Of a stretch of 64,000 nucleotides of DNA, positions 34,088-43,837 are shown one piece after another. The position numbers and the translations under genes are program-made. Positions within the stretch are counted from its first letter, which is position 1. The number at the start of each line of letters is the position of its first letter. Origin of the DNA: Colletotrichum lupini. Lineage: Eukaryota; Ascomycota; Sordariomycetes; Glomerellales; Glomerellaceae. The stretch lies in NCBI RefSeq assembly GCF_023278565.1, contig NC_064678.1, positions 5,766,001 to 5,830,000 on the forward strand, read 5' to 3'. Under the pieces are notes generated by a model. It was not told where the DNA came from. It was given only the letters and a program-made list of their open reading frames with translations, and did not search any database.

Positions 34088-35104
34088 TTGCAATTGGTTG
34101 TAAGTTAAACGTCCGTGCTGTCCCATAGAGCGCGTGTCACTCTCGCGCGAATCTCCGAAGTGCCTGCTGTGTGTTTGTCGTATGCTGGGCTCCTCAAGGC
34201 AGGTTTATTGATCGTCTTCTTCTCGAGTCTTGACACCAAGAGCCTTGCTGCCTCCGAAGTTGCAGACAGCGTGAATGATCTCGATCACACCTCAGATACA
34301 GACGATGACGTGTAGGAATATCTTTTGCACAAGAGATAGGGCCCAAATTTACGTTCGCAGGGCACGATTTTTAGAGTCGTCCCTCGTTCCAGTTATTGTC
34401 TCCGTGGGGAGCTTTAGCAAGGGTCTCTGGGGACGGCAGACTGCTGCCGATTCGTGGTGGAGTGCGGAGGGGCAGTGCAGACTCGGCTCTGGTCGACCCA
34501 AATTAGAGATTTGACGTTGTCAAGAGGCCCGTGTCGTACTTCATCACTTGGATGCCACGATTGACAGGACGTCCAAGACTCCAAGACTTTTTGATCCACG
34601 GGGAGGCGCATACTCGGTAGTAGCTCAGTCTTGGCGACTGGGAGATCTTGAGTTGATTGGGATAAACAGGTTCAGCCCTACTGGGCGTTCATCGAAGCTG
34701 GTTCAGCTTGGTGCCTTGGCAAAGAAATGTTCCATGCCGATTGTCATTTGTTGAAAGACCAGGTTATTCAACGCACAAGCTGTTGCTGGAGAGGGATCAG
34801 CTTGATGAGGTGAAGTCAGTCAGCCAGGGGAGGTAGCCAGCCCAGCCCCTTTTCGCCTGCAAAAGTATCGGATGTTTATTAGCGGCAGCAAAGCCACGCT
34901 GTCGGTGCGCGCAGATGACGGCTTCATTCCCCGTGTGCTTGCCGCCGTCCGAGGTTTGTACGTAGTAGGCATGCAGGGCAGCAGGAGAAACATATCTCAG
35001 ATGGTAATTGAGCATTCTAGAAGCGTGCATGGACCGAAGCACGAGTCGTCAGCCAGCTCGCAATGAGCAAACTTTTTCTGTACGTTAAATATTGACCTAG
35101 AGGA

Positions 35105-35277
35105 CCCCCCCCCCCCCCCCCCCCCCCCCCACAACTGTGGGGGGGGGGGAGGGGGGGGGTGGCCCCCCCCAAATTTTCACATTTTCCTCCAACGAGAAGC
35201 CCGCGGGCAGGGGCGGGGCGCGGGGGGGGGGTGAGAGAGGGGGGGGGGAGGGGGGGGGGGGGGGGGGCGGGGGGCAG
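35105..35277. repeat. Long C and G homopolymer block with snap-back potential
   Basis: A C26 run (35105-35130) is followed after only ACAACTGT by G runs of 11 and 9, then CCCCCCCC. From 35221 the sequence is nearly pure G, broken by single other bases. The C and G runs could pair as a hairpin or, on the G strand, form quadruplexes. Exact lengths are doubtful because such runs are poorly sequenced. Confidence 0.8.
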
Positions 35278-36779
35278 GAAGGGCATATTGGATGGTCCCA
35301 GCACAGTATTCTGCAATTTCTCGCCAAGGGAATGCCCAGGCGCGTAGATCGCGGCAGGGCGGCCATTTGGACATGGGCGACACGAGGGGGGCGGTGCCGT
35401 GCAGCAAGGGAGCTAGCAGAGCCAAGGAGCCAAAGACCCGATGAGAGGACGATCTGGCTGACGAAAAGCTTGTTCTTTGGACTGAATGGCTTGGCGGCTA
35501 GAGGATGTTTTAGTGGTGGTTTGTGTTATTGAGAAGGATTGGTCGTGACCGTTCGTTGGATGGGAGATGGGAACTCAAGGGGCGACGCCAATGAGTTGTA
35601 AGCGCTGCAGTATGCAAGAGTGAGAGAAATTGAATAGAGCACAGTTTGGCTGGGAGTCGGGACCCGACGGCAATGACGGAGACAGCAGCAACTCAAAAAG
35701 GCACTCTATTTCCATCCGCCTATGACCTCCTCAGGACCAGGCGAGGCCCGCAATTCATCATTCAGGAAAAGGGGGGCCAAAACAGGGAAGGCCGCGCACT
35801 CCACCATAGAGCGGACAAGTCAATTGGCTGAGAGGCAGATCATGTGACTTTTCTCGTGACCTTGAATCAGGGGTTTTCCCCCTTGGGCTTGTTGTCCTGC
35901 CATGGAGGGAAGTCGGCGGTGCGCCACTGCTCCCTCTCGCAACGCCGTCCATTTCGCTGCAAGTACCGGTACTTGTCAAGCATCGTATGGTTACGAGGAA
36001 GAACCGAAAAGAGCAGACTCGCCTGTCCCAAATGTGCCATGATGCCTTAACAATACCCATAGGTTTACATAGATGGTCATGAACAATTCAAACATTCAAT
36101 GGCCAAGACAAATGGATTCGGCCTTGACGCCATACGCTACCTTCTGCTAGGTCTGGCGTACGGATACCCCCAGTCTCTTGGCATTTGGGCCCTGTCCCTG
36201 GATCGCCAAGACCACGGGACAAGACGCTGGAAAACTTGGAATTTGCTTGTTTTCCACGCTGGTGACTTGGCGCGCCTGGGCACTGCACGAATTACCGTCG
36301 CGGAAGCACAGGAACTTGACGCTACGAATCCTGTGGTGTCGCTGTCGGATGCATTGGCACGCGAGTAGATAGAGCAGATGGACGACGTACGAATACCTAC
36401 CTTACTCAACACCTGATGGACGTCACATTGCCGGCGCGGCCACCGGCCAACGCTCGACGATCGGTGGGCGAGGGAAAGGCGTTGGTCATTGTTTTCCAGT
36501 TCCGCATTCCTGCAACAGCGAGAACCTGAGTTGGCGCTGTCCATTTATTCCCGCTGCCCTGCCTCGTAGGCTCGTACTGACTCCCCAGGCATGCAGATAA
36601 ATGTGAATGTACCGCAACTTGACGCGACCCTTGCCCACCACCAAATAACTGCCCGTCCTCCATGTCCCCGGTACAGCCACCATCCCGGCACCCTCTTTCC
36701 ATTTCTCGCACTTGCACCCGCCCGGCGTCCCAGCTACCTGACTTTTGAGTACCTAGTCACCTAGTGCCAGTGTACACCA

Positions 36780-36905
36780 CACCACACCCCTTCGCTGTCA
36801 CTCCTTCTTTCCCGGCCCTCCCTCCTCGTCTTCCTTCTCCCTCCAACGTCCCTGTTCATCTCCTTTCCTTTCTCCTCCAACCCTCGTTTTGCCTGTTTAC
36901 AGAAA
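36780..36905 (+). promoter_or_regulatory. CT-rich tract upstream of the GH76 gene
   Basis: About 125 bases of mostly pyrimidine sequence (for example CCTCCCTCCTCGTCTTCC), 230-350 bases before the GH76 ATG. It resembles the tract before transketolase and suggests a well-expressed gene whose transcript starts near here. Confidence 0.5.
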
Positions 36906-37132
36906 CCCATCCCGACGACTTCCAGCAGCGATATTCGACAGCTGGCACTTCCACGACTCTTCGCCCATTCTTCACGTTCGACCTACTTCGAAATACTCGC
37001 ATGATACGGCCCTAGTCCGATCGCGCCGCACCGAGGGAATTGACTTTGGTTCTCAATTTCCCGTCCCGTTTCTCCCCTCTCAACCAGTCGCTCGCTTCAA
37101 ATCAACGTAAACGTCACTCGACGATAACCGCC

Positions 37133-38678
37133 ATGAAATTCTCTTCCATCGCCAGCGCTGCGACAGCGCTCCTCGTCTCAAGCGGTTTCGCCAGCGCTGC
37201 ATACTCCATCGCTTCCGACGGTACATTCATCCCTCTACTCGAGCCTTCGACAGGCCCCGGTCTATCGCCTTACTAACGCCGTGCCCAGATGACATCAAGG
37301 CCACCACAAAAGGTCTCGCCTACGACCTCATGAGCTTCTACGATGGTAACTTGACTGGCCACACGCCCGGTATTTTGCCCGGTCCTCCGCCAGCCGGTGA
37401 TTACTACTGGTGGGAAGCTGGTGCCATGTGGGGAACTATGATCGACTACTGGCACTTGACTGGCGATTCGACCTACAACGACGTTGTCATGCAGGCCATG
37501 CTTCACCAGGTCGGACCCGACCGCGACTACATGCCTCCTAATTACACTGCCTCCCTGGGTAACGACGACCAAGGTTTCTGGGGCATGTCTGCCATGACTG
37601 CTGCCGAGGACGGTTTCCCTAACCCACCCGAGGATGAGGCTCAATGGCTGGCTCTCGCCCAAGCTGTTTTCAACACCATGGCCAGTCCCGACAGACACGA
37701 TAACACTTGCGGAGGCGGTCTCCGCTGGCAAATTCCTCTCTCCAACAACGGATATAACTACAAAAACAGTAATGCTGACGCTCACGCCTCCAACGAACCT
37801 GATACTGATTGCTTATAGGTATCGCAAACGGCTGCTTCTTCAACATTGGTGCCAGACTAGCCCGGTACACCAGGAACCAGACGTATGCCGATTGGGCCGA
37901 GAAGACCTGGGACTGGATGACATCCGTTGGTTTCATCGATGCCGACTACAACATTTACGATGGTGGTCACGTTGAGCAGAATTGTACCGATATCAACAAG
38001 GCCCAGTTCTCTTACAACAACGGCGTTTTCATCCTCGGCGCTGCCATGATGTATAACTACGTAAGTGGCTTCTACTCATGCATCTAGATGAGCTTGATGT
38101 TAACTTCAACCCAGACGGACGGCGCCGCCGCGTGGAAGACACGCTTGGACGGTCTTATCGAAGGAACTTTGAAAATTTTCTTCCCCAACAATATTGCATA
38201 TGAGATTGCTTGCGAGGAGCACAACACCTGCACAACCGATATGCTGAGTTTCAAGGGCTACGTCGCCCGATGGATGTCGGTCACGACGCAGATTGCACCA
38301 TACACTGCCGACAAAATTCTCCCAGTTCTCAAGACGTCTGCAGATGCTGCTATCAAGCAGTGCACAGGGCAGGATAACCAACGAACGTGTGGCTTCAAAT
38401 GGAGCTCCGGCGTGTACGACGGCACCAAGGGTGCTGGCCAACAGATGAACGTGCTCGGCGCCGTATCATCTCTGCTCATCGGCAATGTGAAGGCACCAGT
38501 AACAAACACCACTGGTGGTATCTCCAAGGGAGACCCCAACGCCGGTAGTCACTCGGACAATTTACTCGGCACAGAAACGCCAGTCACAACGGCAGATAAG
38601 GCCGGCGCTGGCATCCTGACCTTCCTGGTTCTGGGATGCGCGGCCGGCACGTTTGGCTGGATGAGTTTCGGAGCGTAA
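37133..38678 (+). CDS. DCW1: GH76 endo-1,6-alpha-mannosidase (Dcw1/Dfg5-type, GPI-anchored)
   Basis: Cell-wall enzyme that in Dcw1/Dfg5 proteins processes the GPI-anchor glycan and links mannoproteins to wall glucan. Exons 37133-37220, 37289-37768, 37819-38060 and 38115-38678 give 457 residues. An N-terminal signal peptide ([22 protein letters not shown]) is followed by the (alpha/alpha)6-type domain. Visible blocks are [17 protein letters not shown], the catalytic Asp pair in [22 protein letters not shown] and [25 protein letters not shown]. The C-terminus has a Ser/Thr/Gly-rich stretch and a hydrophobic tail ([24 protein letters not shown]), fitting a GPI-attachment signal. There are several N-glycosylation sequons. 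All splice phases agree. Dcw1 and Dfg5 cannot be told apart here. Confidence 0.92.
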
Positions 38679-39770
38679 ATGGGTTGATGAGCGCAACATA
38701 ACGACTTGAATTTTCTGCGTCATTTTCTTGACATGTAGCAGCACCACGGTCCTGCTGGCGAGTCATGCTCGCAACAGGGATATACCAGCGTCGAGGCCAA
38801 GGACGGCCTGGTTTGTATTTACTTGGCGTTGACGATTGTACATTTGTCCCAAACCGAATATTGGGCAATGCGGTTGTTGGATTTGGTTCCATTCTTCACA
38901 CTCCCCTGCGGTAGTAATGGGCACTGGATAGCTCACGATAGTGAGGGGTCACTATAGTCTATAATGTAGCTATACTACGACACACATAGGTTTCTAGAAT
39001 AGACACTCTTGTCAAAATGAACCATGATTGAATATTACGCATGCCGTGTCTATTTCCTCTCGCACAGAGCAGGCCAGCCGTCTTGGGCACATGCTGAAAC
39101 TGACCGCATAGAAGTCCACCAGCGCCATGACGCCATCTCGTCCGAGGTTGGGGCACTCGCTGGGCTCAGGCGCTGGACCTGTCATCTGCACACGCAAACT
39201 TTGGGTGCTGGCGCACTGCTGCTTCGCACGGCTGAGCATATCGGACGGTTGTTCTGCCCCTCTGACCAGACGTTACAGTCTACGTCATCTCGAAAGCTGT
39301 CGTCCTATCCTGCAGCGGCAGCCGTTTCAGCAAAGGTGACCGTGGGCCATGGCATAACGGTCGCCTAGACGTTCGAGAAGGAATTTTGGGAACAATGCCG
39401 AGTCCCCTTGATAATTCTGGCCGATGTTTCTCCGGTTCGTCAATCTTCTGTTTGACAGTTTTTGGTGTTTGAAGTTTCTCCGCTGTGGTGGACTTAGCCA
39501 ATCACAGGGCCGGAGAGACTCATGGACGATCCCTCTCTCAGGTCAATCAATCTCACACCCCCACCAATCAATCGTTCACTCTCACTCTCTCTCATCCAAC
39601 CTCTCAGTGAAACCCACAGGACTATTGTTGACAACGTTTCTCAATTTAGCTCATTCCGGTCTTTTCTTCTCAGATTGATTGGGCATCCTCTTTCCTCCTC
39701 CATCTATAAAGAGTCTCGCTTGACCAGTCATAATCCCTGCCACCGAAAAACCACCGGGAGTTCAGCAAGC
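38679..39770. other. Intergenic region, GH76 to MYND gene
   Basis: 1.1 kb with no recognised gene. The right end is the promoter/leader of the MYND gene; an open frame runs into it from 39522, but its composition is leader-like and the ordered protein begins at 39771. Confidence 0.45.
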
Positions 39771-40604
39771 ATGCCGATCCCGGACTTTGCCAACGAGGCA
39801 ATCTTCCCAATCTTTGAGGGCCTCCCCATCGAGGAACCCGGCGCCGCCGATCCGCCCTCCTACGCCGCATCCTCGGAGCCGCCCTCGTATGCGCCGGCCC
39901 CCTCCGACCCGCCATCCTACACGGACTCCCAATCCGGCTCCGGCACCGCCAAAGCCTCCGCTTCCTCATCCTCCTCCACGGCAGTCACGAGACCATCCTC
40001 CCACGACGCACGCGAAGAATGGTTCCTCATAGCGCAGGTAAAACAGAACATGACCATCACGAAACCGACGCTCGTGGTCGTCGATCGTCAGCAGACGGAG
40101 TTCGCCGTCACGTTTGAGGACCGCGGGATCGATTTGCGGCCCGTCAAGGGCGGGTGGACGATTGTCGTGCCGCGCGGGGTGAGGACGGCGCCGAAGGGCG
40201 GGAAGAGGGGGGTTGTTAGGGTGCCGGAGGGGAAGGGGACGGGGGTGAAGTATATCCCTGGCGGGCTGGAGCAGATTGGGGAGTTGGGGTCGCGGGTGAG
40301 GGAGGATGGTGGGCGGTGGTTGAGGGAGTGCGCTGGGTGTGGGAAGGGGGCTGGAGAGGGTGAGACGTTGAAGAGTTGTACTGCTTGTGTTGTTGCGAGG
40401 TATTGTGGCAAGGTGGGTCTTTACTTGAACTTCACTCTCGTGCTGTTTCCCCTCGCTGCTTTTTGACTGGCTGGCGGGAGTGATGTTGCGATGCGGACGT
40501 GCTGACGATGATTGACTACATAGGAATGCCAGAAGGAGGATTGGAAGAGGCACAAGGGGGACTGCAAGGTTCTCAAGGGCATGGCGAACGCGTGGGGGAT
40601 ATGA
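39771..40604 (+). CDS. MYND-type zinc-finger protein with three PPxY motifs
   Basis: Two exons (39771-40412 and 40524-40604) give 240 residues. Residues ~22-60 carry three closely spaced PPSY copies (DPPSYAAS, EPPSYAPA, DPPSYTDS), the core ligand of WW domains such as those of Rsp5/Nedd4 ubiquitin ligases. A Ser/Ala-rich linker and a beta-rich middle segment (AREEWFLIAQVKQNMTITKP) follow. The C-terminus is a complete MYND finger: CAGCGK...LKSCTACVVARYCGK continues in exon 2 as ECQKEDWKRHKGDCK. The second exon is short but supplies half of the finger, so the 111-bp intron is well supported. MYND fingers mediate protein contacts. The combination suggests an adaptor between a WW-domain ligase and another partner; that role is inference. 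Confidence 0.82.
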
Positions 40605-41010
40605 TGCGGGTAGACGAGAGGAGTTTTAGGTATGATTCAGGAACTAAAGAAGATGCTCTGTGTCTGGACGGCGCAGACCTGTGACTAGAGAAGTGGTAGT
40701 GGACAAGTTCAAGTCCGTTGCATTGATGATAGAAATCACTGTTGAGCGACCTGGGGACAAGTAGGTTGTTAACCAGATAGAGCATTGAAGCAATAATTCA
40801 GTGATAAATATCCGATATGCTATAAGGGAGTGTAAGGTAAAGCATGGCTGACACCCTTCTCTACAAAGCAAGCCTAAGCCAAATTCTCTCCAACAAACAT
40901 CAACATGTAACGAGAACGTACAAGAACGTCAAATGAGCGACGCAGAATCGAATGGATGTCTCTCCTGCCCAGTCACCCCCACACCCACCCTCGTTCCAAG
41001 AAGAAGCAGC
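40605..41010. other. Convergent intergenic region
   Basis: 0.4 kb between the 3' ends of the MYND gene and the But2-type gene. No feature recognised. Confidence 0.5.
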
Positions 41011-41589
41011 TCAGAAGTAAGCAATCCGAGCCCCAGAAACCTGCGTATTCCACGAAACATAGTCATTATCATTAACGCCAACGAGCTCGAGCCCCTCCAC
41101 GGTACCAGGCGCCTTGCAATCCGTCGGCGCGGTCAGGTACGCCCCGTACGTGGCATCCCACGTAGCATACCCGCCCGCAACGACAGACAACCGCCCGATG
41201 TTCACGTTCCTCTGGTTCCCGGGTCCTCCCGCGCCCCAGCCGGGCGAGCCGCCGGCGGGCGCGGGCTTCAGCGAGGTGAAGACGTCGAGCTTGCGGCTGC
41301 CCGAGACGCTGGAGGTGGCGGCGTCGAGGTAGAAGTAGAACTGGCACTTTTTGCCGGCGGCGGCGGGCGGGTAGGTGAAGGTTAGGAGGGCGGTGAGGTC
41401 GTTGCCTGCGTTGGAGGTGGATTTGGAGACGACGGCCGTGCCGTAGGTTGGGGTGATGGCGCCGGTTCTGGTGTTGTAGGTGAAGGTTGAGGAGGGGGTG
41501 AAGTAGGTCGATGCTTGGCGGGTTTCCAAGGGGGATGCGAGGGCGGAGGTTACGGTGAGGAGGAGGGCGAGGACGGTCTTGGGGAACAT
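41011..41589 (-). CDS. Secreted protein with But2-type C-terminal domain
   Basis: Single exon, 192 residues. The signal peptide MFPKTVLALLLTVTSALAS is followed by PLETRQA, which may be a short propeptide. The mature part looks like the beta-sandwich found in fungal secreted proteins labelled 'ubiquitin 3 binding protein But2 C-terminal domain': TFTYPPAAAGKKCQFYFYLD, SGSRKLDVFTSL, GPGNQRNVNIGRLSVVAGG and a Cys pair (KKC... and TDCKAP) that could form a disulphide. The name comes from a yeast two-hybrid hit and says little about function; in plant-associated fungi such proteins are wall-associated or host-facing. It lies at the edge of an accessory block with secreted and lytic-type genes. Confidence 0.72.
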   Translation of the reverse strand: MFPKTVLALLLTVTSALASPLETRQASTYFTPSSTFTYNTRTGAITPTYGTAVVSKSTSNAGNDLTALLTFTYPPAAAGKKCQFYFYLDAATSSVSGSRKLDVFTSLKPAPAGGSPGWGAGGPGNQRNVNIGRLSVVAGGYATWDATYGAYLTAPTDCKAPGTVEGLELVGVNDNDYVSWNTQVSGARIAYF

Positions 41590-43171
41590 TTTGGTGGAGG
41601 TTCGGTGAGGGTTGGTGAGTGTTGGTTGTGGGATGGGACTTGACGATATTTGGAGCTAGTAGGATGGTGGTATTCTGTGAGCTGGGGATGGTGGTGATGA
41701 GGGTAGATGGGCGTCCAGAAAGACGGATGACCCTTCTTGTATTTATAACTTCATTCTATACGACGAAGCCCTCAAGACAGCTTTTCATCTCGAGACTTAC
41801 CGCACCCGATGGGAATCAGGCAAAAGCAGAGGTATCGTGGCATTTCCCAGCTCTTCGAAATCTCACATAAGGTGGTCAAGGGCTTCGAGGCGGGTGTCCT
41901 CACAAGATGGCGCCTCACGACCCTCTCACCGACACGTCTCGTAAACTGACACAGCCCGACTTGGCTTTCCACATTTCAGCCTTCGGGTGAGGTCTCCGTC
42001 AGCCCTACAACTTACTCTTTAACCCCTCAACTCATAGCAATAGGCTACATGAACCCAGTAGCCATGTAAGCTTAATTTGAGAAGCGGTATACGAACATCG
42101 CCCAATGGGATTCAAGCCCTAAAGAAGCCTATATCATCACGCGATGATGTTTAAAAAGTCTCCGCAAGGCGTTCCACTTTGTTTGTTGGAATTGGGGTAT
42201 GACGAGCGTTGTGTGGAGGAGGCTCAGCTCTGGGAGCTGGAACTCTCGCGACCAATCAGCGCCGTTGAAGTGAGAAAAGAGGCGTCCTATCCGAGTATCG
42301 TGGGCTCTGCGTCGTGGTGGCTTGATGGCTTACTTGGAGGTGGTGGCACGGCTCGATTTCGGTTTGGCTGAGCTTGCATCGGCATGACCTAAGAGATTCA
42401 ACCTTGACCCTGTGGTTTGGGGGAAACTTCGTATCCAGATGTTTTCTTTGAGACAACGATCCACGATGGAGGGTCATCGGATTGGGTTGGTGGGAAAGAA
42501 AAGACCAATGGTCTCAGATGAAGCTATTTTGAGGAGTAAGCTTCGGGGGAATGCGAAAGTGCAACTTTCGAAGCCGAGTGCCTCGCGATACTTGCGCACA
42601 CGGCCCGAGACGGCAGTTTAGAGGCAATGTGGGAGCCAAGTTGAAGAATCTAGGCAGAGGTAAATCTTGCTTCAAAATTTGGTCTGCCATGATACTCAGA
42701 TCGCTGCGAAAATAAAACAGTAGCGGAAAGGGATGTCTGCGCATTGCTTCCCAAGCACAATGATGCCAGTGAGCCCCCAAATCCCATTGGAGCTTGCTGT
42801 CCGAATTCGAAATCGCCCAGCACTCCCTTACAGCTCGTGGAGCGATGCTCCCAAAGCCAGAGGCATCCCTGATGTAAAGTTTGCCGTTCTCAAATCCACG
42901 TGCGACTCCAAGGGACTGCCAGACCACTTCATCTCTTTGTGTCATTTTTGGGCATTTACAACATCGAGGGATGTTTCTTTAGAGCTCCTGTCAACAATCA
43001 AAGACACCAAACATGTAATGTGCCATGCAGTAGAGGCCCTAGATGATCAGAAAACCAGAATAAAACTACGTCGTGGCGCCGGTAAGTGTCGTCTCGAGTT
43101 CTTGATCTCCCCGCTACATTGCACCGAGTGATCCTAGGCCACTCCTTTCTGGGCCATTCACCATCAACACC
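41590..43171. other. 1.6-kb divergent intergenic region
   Basis: Promoters of the But2-type gene (-) and the small secreted protein gene (+). Short open frames at 42144-42371 and 42514-42945 have no recognisable features. Confidence 0.45.
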
Positions 43172-43766
43172 ATGTTGGTCCTCAATCCATACATCTACGC
43201 CATTGTCTTCAATTGCATGATCGCTGCAGCTGATGCCTCCATGTCGACTATAATCAATCCTACGCGTGCTTCTCAACTGGAGCAGGAGCACTGGAATAAT
43301 CTCCTACCCCCATCACCGACCACCCACGTCTCCGAACGTCCGACAGATGGAACCCATATTGGTCCCCTCGAAGCAGCTATAGAAAGGCGGGAGCAACAAC
43401 CTTGCGTCTCCGTTCATCTCTGTACCGAAAAGGATTGGGAAGGTGACTGCTGGTGGGCCTGTTTCCGAGATGGCCTGGAGACGTACCCGAACTGGAACTG
43501 GGGTGGCAAAGTCAAGTCCGCTCGCCCAGGTGAAGGCGCGACATGCAAGTTCTTCTTGTGAGTTTTTGAGCCTCTTGATTCTGCCTCTCTTGCGAGTTCG
43601 AGTTGATGCTGATGTTATTTCAAGTGGCCCGGATTGTAGCATGCGAGCAAAGAGGCAAGATATGAAATGGCCAGGGGGCAACTTTGAGGGCTTGGGTGAT
43701 TTTGGTATTGGGTGCTTTTATTGCATGATGGAGGGATCAAAGAAGTCATACTCGAATTCAAGTTGA
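43172..43766 (+). CDS. Small secreted cysteine-rich protein, crystallin-like Cys/Trp pattern
   Basis: Two exons (43172-43557 and 43625-43766, 67-bp intron) give 175 residues. The N-terminal ~22 residues (LVLNPYIYAIVFNCMIAAADA) act as a signal peptide, followed by a ~50-residue propeptide-like stretch ending RREQQ. The Cys-rich core has PCVSVHLCTEKDWEGDCWWACF, WNWGGKVKSARPGEGATCKFFF, GPDC and GIGCFYC. The order C-T-x-x-x-W-x-G-x-C ... G-x-x-C-x-F ... G-x-x-C ... N-x-x-x-x-G-D-F is what one sees in small secreted fungal proteins with a beta/gamma-crystallin-like fold. Exon 2 supplies the last Cys pairs, supporting the intron. Its 3' end lies 71 bp from the convergent MACPF gene. An effector or antimicrobial role is possible; function unknown. 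Confidence 0.7.
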
Positions 43767-43837
43767 TCCATACTACCTTAGTATTTTAGGCGTCAATCGC
43801 ACCCAAACATATCCTAGTCTGCTATCTCAGAAGAAGA

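Larger units (their letters stand above)
34088..37132. other. 3-kb gene-free region with G/C homopolymers and a GH76 promoter
   Basis: From the tRNA gene to the GH76 gene. No convincing gene. It contains the long C/G homopolymer block (35105-35277) and, at the right end, a CT-rich promoter tract. Open frames around 35.0-35.5 kb are low-complexity products of the G/C runs. Confidence 0.45.

Noticed and set aside
35097..35532. Glycine- or proline-rich frames around the G/C homopolymers.
   Set aside because: Produced by homopolymer runs; not credible genes.
42095..42150. B-box-like sequence (GGGATTCAAGCCCT) suggesting a tRNA.
   Set aside because: The T-stem does not pair and no acceptor, D-arm or anticodon arm can be drawn around it.
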